Shown here piece by piece: positions 1 through 5,448 of a stretch of DNA of 5,645 bases. A model generated the notes under the pieces. The model did no database searches. It was not told where the DNA came from and saw nothing but the letters and a program-made list of their open reading frames with translations. Position 1 is the first letter of the stretch, and each line of letters opens with the position of its first letter. The translations under genes were made by a program, and so were the position numbers. Origin of the DNA: Thaumarchaeota archaeon S13 (GTDB lineage Archaea > Thermoproteota > Nitrososphaeria > Nitrososphaerales > Nitrosopumilaceae); contig RHFA01000119.1 in assembly GCA_003724275.1 (NCBI GenBank), positions 1 through 5,645 of the forward strand, in the 5' to 3' direction.

Positions 1-675
1 GACGCGCGCGATCGACCTGGGCATGTCGTCCTCGCCGAGCGGCATGTCTGGCCTCGACCACGGGAACGCGACGGGAATGCCGGCGAGCGGGTCCAGCTCG
101 AGCTCGGCGAGTATGGCCGGGACCGCGGCCTCGAGCGCGCCGCCGTCGCCGCCGAGGGCCGCCTCGACGGCCTCGGCGCCGGCGCGCGCGGCGCGGCGCG
201 CGGCGCCAAGCTGCCTGTCAGACACGTCGCCCTTTGTGCCGCCAAAGAGGAACTCTTGCAGGAACGCCTCGGCGGCGCGCGGCCTGCCGTGGACCTCGTT
301 GAGCAGCGGCCTGTAGAGCCACTGGAAGGCGTGGTTGAATATGACCTCGCCGGCCATGCCGCGCCACTCGGCGAGGCCGGCTATCTCGGTCCGGCGGACC
401 TCGAGCGCGTTGAGCACAAAGCCAAAGGCGTGGTCGCCGCTCATCTCCGGCCCGCCGTGGCGCCTCCTCATCGCCGCGTGCCAGACGTTGGCGCGCAGCT
501 GCCTGTACCTGTCGATGCCCGTTCCCGAGAGCGCGTCCATGGGCGCAACGCGCATGGGCCCGCGCGCGCGCCACGGCCCGCGCGAAAACGAGACGGCCGC
601 GCCGGCGTCGCCGGACCAGCACCTCGCCAGGAACGTGGCAATCTCGGCGGCGCGCGCCGCGCTCTCGCCCCCCAT
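1..675 (-). CDS. Probable MoxR-partner protein (VWA/CoxE-like), 3' end outside the window
   Basis: An open frame of 225 codons starts at ATG (complement of 673-675) and reads without a stop to base 1, so the C-terminus is missing. The start lies six bases after the MoxR-like stop codon, which places it in the same operon; a GGGAG directly abuts the ATG, too close to be a normal Shine-Dalgarno. Visible stretches include DALSGTG (res. 48-53), RYRQLRANVWHAAM (57-69), GDHAFGFVLNALEVRR (80-95), VIFNHAFQWLYRPLLNEV (111-128), and an Ala/Glu-rich helical segment around 155-195. These look like a folded, mostly helical soluble protein with no signal peptide or membrane segment. MoxR ATPases are typically followed by a gene for a von Willebrand factor A-domain protein, with which they act as a metal- or cofactor-insertion chaperone pair. 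That role is inferred from position: the VWA domain with its MIDAS motif would lie beyond the window. The coding call is strong; the functional call is moderate. Confidence 0.75.
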   Translation of the reverse strand, partial: MGGESAARAAEIATFLARCWSGDAGAAVSFSRGPWRARGPMRVAPMDALSGTGIDRYRQLRANVWHAAMRRRHGGPEMSGDHAFGFVLNALEVRRTEIAGLAEWRGMAGEVIFNHAFQWLYRPLLNEVHGRPRAAEAFLQEFLFGGTKGDVSDRQLGAARRAARAGAEAVEAALGGDGGALEAAVPAILAELELDPLAGIPVAFPWSRPDMPLGEDDMPRSIARV

Positions 676-681
676 CTCCCA

Positions 682-1482
682 CTACTGGCCCCCAAACATC
701 GACGTGATGATCCCGGCTACCTTTTTGTGCTCAATCTCGCCCCACTGCGCGTACACGTTGCCAAATACCGTCATCGCCGCGTCGCGCGCGGGCAGGCCCG
801 CGCCGACGAGCCTCGCGTACGCTATCGTCTCGCGCATGCTCGGCGCATACGCGAGCTCCTCGACGGCCGCGGCCCCGCGCAGCGCGCCGGCGAGGCGTAT
901 GCCGGCGTCCAGGTCGGCGCCGGCGCACGCGGCGCCTGCGTGCCTGCGCACAATCTCGGCCTCGGTTTCGGCCGGCGGGTACTCGAGGCGGATCCTCGCC
1001 GGAAAGCGGCTTAGGAGCTGCGGCGGGAGCTCCTTTGTGCCGGCATGCGAGAGGGGGTTTATCGTCGCCACGGCGTACCACCCGCCGGCGGCGCGGACAG
1101 TCTCGCCGGCGGACTCTTTTAGGACGAGCTCGCGGCGGTCATCAAGGGCCTCGTCGAGCCTGAGGAGCACGTCGGCCTCGGCGGCGTTGAGCTCGTCAAG
1201 GTACATTATGCCCCCGCGCCTCATCGACCTCACGAGTATCCCCTCGGTGAACGCGACGCTGCCGCCCTCGAGCGTCTTTGTCCCGACGAGGTGGGCCTCG
1301 CGCGTGCGCAGGCTCAGGTTGGCCGACTCGATCGGCAGGCCGCGCGACGCGGCAAACTCGCGCACGAGCGTCGTCTTGCCGGTCCCCTTTGGGCCGATGA
1401 CTAGCGCAAACACGCCTGCGTCGTGCGCGCGGCCCAGGGCCTCGAGGGACCCGTTCCAGTCAAGGTACCCCGCGCCGGCCAT
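682..1482 (-). CDS. MoxR-family AAA+ ATPase
   Basis: This 266-residue protein is a single AAA+ module. Walker A is GPKGTGKT at residues 30-37, Walker B is IMYLDELN at 92-99 (acidic pair D96-E97), sensor 1 is ATIN at 139-142, an arginine-finger-like LLSRF is at 156-160, and a sensor-2-like SMRET is at 215-219. The GxxLARREA-type region and the short length fit the MoxR/CbbQ/NorQ/GvpN/CobS group, whose members use ATP hydrolysis to remodel a partner or help insert a metal or cofactor, normally together with a VWA-domain protein. The next gene, six bases downstream, is the likely partner. The gene has its own TATA-like element about 30 bases upstream of the ATG, so it is probably transcribed as a leaderless message independently of the lipid reductase upstream. 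The target complex cannot be read from the sequence. Confidence 0.93.
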   Translation of the reverse strand: MAGAGYLDWNGSLEALGRAHDAGVFALVIGPKGTGKTTLVREFAASRGLPIESANLSLRTREAHLVGTKTLEGGSVAFTEGILVRSMRRGGIMYLDELNAAEADVLLRLDEALDDRRELVLKESAGETVRAAGGWYAVATINPLSHAGTKELPPQLLSRFPARIRLEYPPAETEAEIVRRHAGAACAGADLDAGIRLAGALRGAAAVEELAYAPSMRETIAYARLVGAGLPARDAAMTVFGNVYAQWGEIEHKKVAGIITSMFGGQ

Positions 1483-1508
1483 CGCGCGCCGCGCGCGGCG
1501 CGGCGGGC

Positions 1509-1515
1509 AATTAAA
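1509..1515 (-). promoter_or_regulatory. Archaeal TATA box for the MoxR-like operon
   Basis: The minus strand reads TTTAATT in an otherwise extremely GC-rich 51-bp gap between the reductase stop and the ATPase start. A purine-rich ACAAGG that could serve as a BRE lies just upstream. The centre is about 30 bases before the ATG, the spacing expected if transcription starts at or next to the start codon. Confidence 0.65.
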
Positions 1516-1533
1516 CCTTGTAGCGCCGGCGCG

Positions 1534-2988
1534 CTAGGAGTAGCGCGCCATGGCCGCGCCGGCCCCGCCGAGCAGCCCGTGGAGGCGGCGCCTCCACTCG
1601 CCAAACCCGCGCGGCGACTCGGGGAACGCGCGATAGTGCGCCGTGAGGAGGCGGTTCTGCGCCGTCGTCGCGCGCAGGCCGCCGGCGAGCCTCCTGTTTA
1701 GCGCGCCCCTGACTAGCATGCCGAGCCTCCCGACGCCGCCAAAGTCGGGGTGCTCGCCCCTAGATATCGACTCGACGTCCATGTCGCCCAAAAAGTGCCT
1801 CATGCCATAGTTGATCTGCGAGTTGGTGAGCGTCTGGATGAACCGCCTAAACACCTCGAGGCCGGCCGTCTTGTAGCCGTACTCGTCGATGTACTCCCTG
1901 TTGTACTGCCACAGGCCCGCCTCGCCCGTGTCGCCGGCCTCTATGGCTGCCACGGCGCACCTGCCGGCGATCGTGCCGGCTATGAGGGCCGGCCCGATCC
2001 CGCCGGCGTCAAGGGGCTTTGGCATCCACGCCGAGTCGCCGACTAGCATGTAGCCGCCGGCGACGAGGCAGTCGTTCTGCCTTCTCACGGACACCTGAAA
2101 GTTTCCCGTTGCGTTGTCCGAGTCGCCGGCGTCCTCGGAGAGGCGCGGGCTCCTTATCGCGCGGTTGCGCGCGACATACTCGTCTATGAGCCCGGACACG
2201 TCGTCCTTTTTCCCGAGGCGCTCGTTGCGCCTGGCGAGGAGCGTCTTTTCGACTCCGAGGCCAATGTTGACCTTGTCGTTCCCCTTTGGAAAGACCCAGC
2301 CGTACCCCCCCGGCGCGATGTCCTGGTCTAGGTGTATTATGCAATAGTCGGGGTCAAACTCTGTCTTGTCCTCCTCGCCGGCCTCAAAGCGCATGATGTG
2401 CCGGCCCGTAGACTCTACGTCGCGCCTGTCGACCTTGCGCTCTATCTTGTCCGTGTTGCGTATCTGGTTGCGCAGCATTGACGTCATGCCCGTCGCGTCG
2501 ACGACGATTTTTGCGGTTTTCCTGTACGCGCCGCCGCCCCTGGGCCGGCCCTCGACGCCGCAGACGCTGTCGCCGTCGTAGAGCAGGCCCGTGAGGTTTA
2601 CCCCAAAGTCAAAGTCGACGCCCATCTCCCTGGCGCGGCGGTTCTGCTCTTGCGGGAGGACCTGCCTGTTGAGCATGTACCCGTCGCCGTCAAAGGGTAT
2701 GGCCGTCTCGCGGTCCGGAGAGAAGGCCATGACGCCCTTTACCGTGTGCTCTATCTCCGGCCCTGACCACGCGACGCCCGTGTGCTTTGTCATATAGTCG
2801 ACGGCCTCCCTGCTCACGGCGTCGCCGCATATCCAGCCGCTCACGCTCTTGCTGCCGGGCATGGACTCGGGGCTGCGGTCCACGACTAGCGTGCGCAGGC
2901 GCCGCGAGGAGTGCTTTGCGACCGAGTGGGCCACGACCGTGCCGGCCAGGCCGCCGCCGGCTATGATGACGTCATAGTCCGTCTCCAT
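1534..2988 (-). CDS. Geranylgeranyl reductase family FAD-dependent oxidoreductase (archaeal lipid saturation)
   Basis: This is a 484-residue flavoprotein. The N-terminus has a Rossmann dinucleotide-binding motif, DVIIAGGGLAG (residues 6-16), followed by the acidic ribose-binding end of strand 2 (VVDR, 35-38). Further family marks are SGWICGDAVSR (50-60), VDATG (163-167), YGWVFPKG (229-236) and the C-terminal FAD motif GDSAWMPKPLDAGGIGPAL (317-335). This family (digeranylgeranylglycerophospholipid reductase) reduces the geranylgeranyl double bonds of archaeal ether lipids at the membrane surface. From memory, the sequence resembles the thaumarchaeal homologues closely, including LDQDIAPGG and MLNRQVLPQ. 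A strong TATA box lies 25-32 bases upstream of the ATG, supporting this start and a leaderless transcript. The C-terminal ~70 residues (after about 415) are Arg/Ala/Gly-rich and may be lineage specific. The exact substrate (lipid or a free prenyl compound) is not decided by sequence. Confidence 0.93.
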   Translation of the reverse strand: METDYDVIIAGGGLAGTVVAHSVAKHSSRRLRTLVVDRSPESMPGSKSVSGWICGDAVSREAVDYMTKHTGVAWSGPEIEHTVKGVMAFSPDRETAIPFDGDGYMLNRQVLPQEQNRRAREMGVDFDFGVNLTGLLYDGDSVCGVEGRPRGGGAYRKTAKIVVDATGMTSMLRNQIRNTDKIERKVDRRDVESTGRHIMRFEAGEEDKTEFDPDYCIIHLDQDIAPGGYGWVFPKGNDKVNIGLGVEKTLLARRNERLGKKDDVSGLIDEYVARNRAIRSPRLSEDAGDSDNATGNFQVSVRRQNDCLVAGGYMLVGDSAWMPKPLDAGGIGPALIAGTIAGRCAVAAIEAGDTGEAGLWQYNREYIDEYGYKTAGLEVFRRFIQTLTNSQINYGMRHFLGDMDVESISRGEHPDFGGVGRLGMLVRGALNRRLAGGLRATTAQNRLLTAHYRAFPESPRGFGEWRRRLHGLLGGAGAAMARYS

Positions 2989-3044
2989 GGCGCGCGCGCC
3001 GCCGCGGGATCCTATTTAAAACCACCCTGGAGGGCGCGCGCGCC
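2989..3044. repeat. Two copies of the palindrome GGCGCGCGCGCC flanking the TATA box
   Basis: The same perfect 12-bp palindrome lies at 2989-3000, touching the reductase start codon, and at 3033-3044, 44 bp away, with the TATA box between them. Alternating GC tracts are common in this window, for example at 180-207 and 1484-1502, so the arrangement may be chance. Confidence 0.4.
3013..3020 (-). promoter_or_regulatory. Archaeal TATA box for the geranylgeranyl reductase gene
   Basis: The minus strand reads TTTTAAATAGG, with the core TTTAAATA as the only AT-only octamer in a spacer of mostly G and C. A purine-rich GGGTGG that could act as a BRE lies directly upstream. Its distance of 25-32 bases from the ATG fits leaderless transcription. 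Confidence 0.8.
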
Positions 3045-3144
3045 GGCGTCACCGCGACGCAGCGCCGCCGCCGCCGGGCCGCCGCCGGCGGGCCACGGCA
3101 TGGCCTGCCGGAACCGGGGGGCAAAGCGCCGGGCCGACGCGTCG

Positions 3145-3888
3145 CTACCTAGAGCCATCTTGGCGCGAGCGTGGCCTGTCCGTCACGCCGTGACTCGCGA
3201 GCACCCTTCCGGCGCCGAGCCGCGTCGCCTCTGCCAACTCGGCCATGTGCGTCGGCGCATAGCTCACATGGAACGGATGGGCATTGCGAAGTATCATGGC
3301 CGCAGTGGCACGGTTGCCCGTGATGTTCTTGTCCTGGAGGGGGAGGGAGAGCGCCTGCATGGATCTTTTTACGCATGCGTCAATGTCCTTGTCCACGCCA
3401 TTGATCGAGAACGGATAGGGGATAAACTGGGGCACCGTGTCGTCTAGGCTCACCCCGCCCTGCAGCTCACGTGTAGGCGGTTCATGCCCAAGGTCGCCGA
3501 TCCCACGCACGACGTGGTCACCAAACACAATCAGCGCAAAGTCCGTATGCGCCCGTATCCTCTCCTCATGTGTCTCGTCTATGGCATACGCAAACATGTG
3601 CAAACACGCTTCACACGCTTCACACGGTAGCCTTGTGCCCTCAAGTATCGCCGTCAAGCTCACTCGTGCGTACCTGCTGTCTTGGTCGGGCTTTATGTTG
3701 GAGCCTCCCTTGCAATCTATTATGAGAATGTGTCCCGCCTCCTCGTTCAGAAGCATGATGTCGGGCACGACAATCCTGCATCCCACACGGATGCTCCTCT
3801 CAATGGCAAAGACTCGGTACCCATGTTCATACAACGTTGACGCCCACCCGTGCATAACTGCACTGCACATAGCCAGAACCTTGTTCAT
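3145..3888 (-). CDS. Gene B1: PD-(D/E)XK nuclease-like protein of unknown family
   Basis: This 247-residue protein is not one I recognise by name. Its N-terminal half has the layout of a restriction-endonuclease-like core: a helix ending in YEHGYRVFAIE (20-30), strand VVPDIML (40-46) with P42-D43, then ILIIDCKGG (54-62) with D58-x-K60, which makes a PD-14 residues-DxK pattern. This would make it a metal-dependent nuclease or a nuclease-fold protein; that is an inference from the motif. A Cys-rich CEACEAC (89-95) follows. The C-terminal half has blocks shared with the decayed copy B2: RELQGGVSL (140-148), YPFSIN (158-163), NRATA (192-196) and AHPFH..YAP.H.AEL (203-217). The last ~16 residues are Arg-rich. 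No signal peptide or membrane segment is seen. The ATG overlaps the stop of A1 (ATGA), implying translational coupling. There is no convincing Shine-Dalgarno or TATA box of its own. Base composition is lower in GC than the genes to its left. Confidence 0.75.
   Translation of the reverse strand: MNKVLAMCSAVMHGWASTLYEHGYRVFAIERSIRVGCRIVVPDIMLLNEEAGHILIIDCKGGSNIKPDQDSRYARVSLTAILEGTRLPCEACEACLHMFAYAIDETHEERIRAHTDFALIVFGDHVVRGIGDLGHEPPTRELQGGVSLDDTVPQFIPYPFSINGVDKDIDACVKRSMQALSLPLQDKNITGNRATAAMILRNAHPFHVSYAPTHMAELAEATRLGAGRVLASHGVTDRPRSRQDGSR
3604..3624 (-). repeat. In-frame 9-bp tandem duplication encoding CEACEAC
   Basis: TGTGAAGCG occurs twice in a row, followed by TGT, within gene B1. It encodes Cys-Glu-Ala-Cys-Glu-Ala-Cys (residues 89-95). 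The paralogous stretch of B2 is three residues shorter and has only the first Cys, which points to a recent slippage gain in B1. Confidence 0.8.
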
Positions 3889-4628
3889 GAGGAGCGTGTG
3901 CCTATGCGCCGCACGCCCCTGCCATCACCTGCTCGCATCGGAGCATCGGGTCGTGGTGAAGCTGGAGCCACGACAGTCAGGAGTGGAAGCGTCCCGTCAA
4001 GCGTGCTGGAGATGAACCCGGGCACGTCCTCAATCTTGCGCATTAGCTCAATGTCTATGGGATTTATGTCAAAGCGCGTTCCACCCGGCGTGTCGACGGT
4101 GCCTATGAGAAACCTCTCGGCGTTGGCGCACATCCTCGCCGAAGCCGCCAGGACATCGCCCGCAATGCGCAGGTGCGCCTCGACCGACTCGCCACCGGCA
4201 TGTGCGACCATGCCGTCGCAGCGCACGTCGGCGCTTGCGGCACCGTCTCTTTTCATGCGCACCGTCCCCAGCATGTCGTTCCCGTTGCCGCGTGCGCGCC
4301 TCCCCCCAAGCTCGCCTAGCACGCTGGGGCACACCCACGCGCGGTTTACCTGCGTCGTGTAGGCCATCGTCGCAACGGCCTTTTCGGCCACGGCGTCCTC
4401 CTCGGCAGTGTGGACTAGGCAAAACCTCCCCGGCCTGCGGTCCAGCACGAGCTCGCACTCTGGCAGTTCCCCCTTGAGGTCATGGCAGATGATGACCGAG
4501 ACGCCGTCGATTCCGGTTGGCCTGCTGGCCCACCGGATGCTCTTGTACCTGCTCTTGGGGAGACTCTCGTCGCTGACCTCCACCGTGAACGTCTTTAGGC
4601 GGCGCGGCGTGCCGGCGCCGTCGAGCAT
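3885..4628 (-). CDS. Gene A1: unknown protein, C-terminus altered by a deletion and frameshift
   Basis: A 247-codon frame starts at ATG 4626-4628; a TTG one codon earlier is possible, but the ATG forms TGATG with the stop of B2, a classic coupled start. I do not recognise the family. The N-terminal two thirds read as an ordinary soluble alpha/beta protein, with SVIICHDLKGELPECELVL (44-62), AVATMAYTTQVNRAWVC (84-100), RFDINPIDIELM (185-196) and VPGFISSTLDGTLPLL (202-217). From about residue 217 the frame enters an 87-bp block shared with A2, but in another reading frame. This gives a Pro/Arg/Gly-rich tail (APASPRPDAPMRAG, 221-234) unlike a folded domain. Relative to A2, 152 bp are missing just before this point. 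The stop codon used in A2 is still present here, out of frame, at 3902-3904. The 5' part is GC-rich (43 of 60 bases at 4141-4200), unlike the stretch at 4021-4080 (28 of 60). Confidence 0.65.
   Translation of the reverse strand: MLDGAGTPRRLKTFTVEVSDESLPKSRYKSIRWASRPTGIDGVSVIICHDLKGELPECELVLDRRPGRFCLVHTAEEDAVAEKAVATMAYTTQVNRAWVCPSVLGELGGRRARGNGNDMLGTVRMKRDGAASADVRCDGMVAHAGGESVEAHLRIAGDVLAASARMCANAERFLIGTVDTPGGTRFDINPIDIELMRKIEDVPGFISSTLDGTLPLLTVVAPASPRPDAPMRAGDGRGVRRIGTRSS
3890..3976. repeat. 87-bp near-identical block, copy 1 (A1/B1 junction)
   Basis: Bases 3890-3976 match 5362-5448 at 86 of 87 positions, the only difference being g3908 versus a5380, at a constant offset of 1472. Outside the block the two cassettes are clearly diverged. 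On the B side the match stops close to the start codon; on the A side it stops at the deletion point of A1. The block contains the 7-bp inverted repeat GTCGTGG / CCACGAC (3950-3956 and 3968-3974, 11-base loop) and the tandem pair GCATCGGA GCATCGGG. No terminal inverted repeats are visible. Confidence 0.95.
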
Positions 4629-5360
4629 CAATGCGCGCAGCGCGCCCTCCAGCCCGCCCTCCCGGCAGAGCGTCTCGCGAGTATCCTCGCAACGCTGCGC
4701 CGCACCACCTCGACGAGCTCTGCCCTGTGGGCAGGCGCATACTTTTCATGGAACGGGTGGGCAACACGAAGCACCTCGTCGGCCGTGGCGCGGTTGGCTC
4801 AGCCTCATGCCGGGGTTCTCCCACAGGCACGACAGGATGCCAGAGGCCACCTGCGAGTCAACGCACTCATCGCCGTCGTTGATTGAGAACGGGTAGATGT
4901 AAAACAGAGGCGCCGGCTCCTCTCCTAGGCTGACGCCTCCCTGCAGCTCTTGCGTCAGGCGCGCGTGCCCAAGATCCCCTGTTACTCGAACAGTGTGGGG
5001 TCCAAACGCGATTATCGGAAAGTCCGTGCGCGCGCGCATCCTCTAGACATGCTCCTCGCTTGCGGCATACGCAAACGTGTGTGAGTGAACCCCGCACGGC
5101 GGCCTTGCGCCTTCGAGTATGTCCTCTAGGAGCATTCGGGCGTACCTGCCGTCCTGGCCGGGCTTTACGTTTGCTCCGCCTTTGCAGCCTACAGGGATCC
5201 TGTGCCCCGCTTTCTCGTTTAGAAGCATGATGTCGGGCACGACCGTCCTGCCCCACACGCGAACTCCCCCCTCGATTGCATGTATGCGGTACCCGCAATC
5301 ATGCAATGTAGACGGCTGCCCTCCCTCGCTCACGACGGCCAAAACAAGCATTTTGTTCAC
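4628..5360 (-). pseudogene. Gene B2: decayed paralogue of the nuclease-like gene B1
   Basis: This is a diverged tandem copy of B1, about 64% identical by hand count over 67 residues from GYR to the first Cys of the Cys region. The start corresponding to the B1 ATG is GTG 5358-5360; another in-frame GTG lies at 5379-5381. Three lesions are visible. At residue 58 the catalytic Asp of IIDCK is Gly (PVGCK; GGC at 5187-5189) although PD and Lys remain. At codon 106 (5043-5045) a GAG aligned in B1 is TAG. Near 4796-4797 one extra base shifts the frame, after which homology resumes as NRATADEVLR and AHPFHEKYAPAHRAEL. That restored frame ends in TGA at 4628-4630, overlapping the A1 ATG. The total of 733 bases (3x244+1) agrees with a single insertion. 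Translation as written would end after 105 residues, before the conserved C-terminal blocks. Confidence 0.88.
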
Positions 5361-5361
5361 T

Positions 5362-5448
5362 AGGAGCGTGTGCCTATGCACCGCACGCCCCTGCCATCAC
5401 CTGCTCGCATCGGAGCATCGGGTCGTGGTGAAGCTGGAGCCACGACAG
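5362..5448. repeat. 87-bp near-identical block, copy 2 (A2/B2 junction)
   Basis: This is the second copy of the block described at 3890-3976. Here it covers the last ~24 codons and stop of A2 plus the 13-base gap, and ends two bases before the GTG start of B2. The inverted repeat lies at 5422-5428 and 5440-5446. Confidence 0.95.

Larger units (their letters stand above)
2989..3144. other. GC-rich spacer with the reductase promoter; no gene seen
   Basis: The 156 bases between the stop of gene B1 and the start of the reductase contain no supported gene. They hold the TATA box at 3013-3020, two copies of the perfect palindrome GGCGCGCGCGCC (2989-3000 and 3033-3044), a (GCC)-rich stretch at about 3063-3091 that includes the palindrome CCGCCGGCGG (3082-3091), and no T-tract that would mark an archaeal terminator for B1. 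Confidence 0.6.

Noticed and set aside
218..682. A 154-codon minus-strand frame starting with GTG beside the MoxR stop
   Set aside because: It is an Arg-rich shadow in another frame. The frame from ATG 675 gives ordinary protein composition and stays open to the window edge.
335..1537. A 400-codon open frame on the plus strand, and a 252-codon one at 256-1014
   Set aside because: They run antisense across the MoxR-like gene and its partner, have biased Arg/Ala/Pro/Ser composition and no family motif. Long antisense frames are expected in DNA this rich in GC.
3063..3091. GCC-rich stretch as a terminator for B1
   Set aside because: The short palindrome is not followed by a T-tract on the minus strand, and GC-rich repeats are common throughout this DNA.
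3890..3976. The 87-bp block as an insertion sequence or MITE
   Set aside because: There are no terminal inverted repeats or target-site duplications. In A2 it codes for the natural C-terminus of gene A, so it is part of the gene.
3437..4362. Plus-strand frames of 192 and 170 codons over B1 and A1
   Set aside because: They are antisense to genes whose minus-strand frames are supported by paralogue conservation, and they are Ser/Pro/Arg-rich without motifs.
4790..4805. Programmed +1 frameshift in B2
   Set aside because: No slippery run or downstream stimulatory structure is evident, B1 encodes the same region in one frame, and the gene already carries a nonsense codon.
5043..5045. TAG in B2 as a pyrrolysine or readthrough codon
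   Set aside because: The paralogue has GAG there, one base away. A downstream frameshift and a lost catalytic Asp also point to decay, and Nitrososphaerota are not known to use pyrrolysine.
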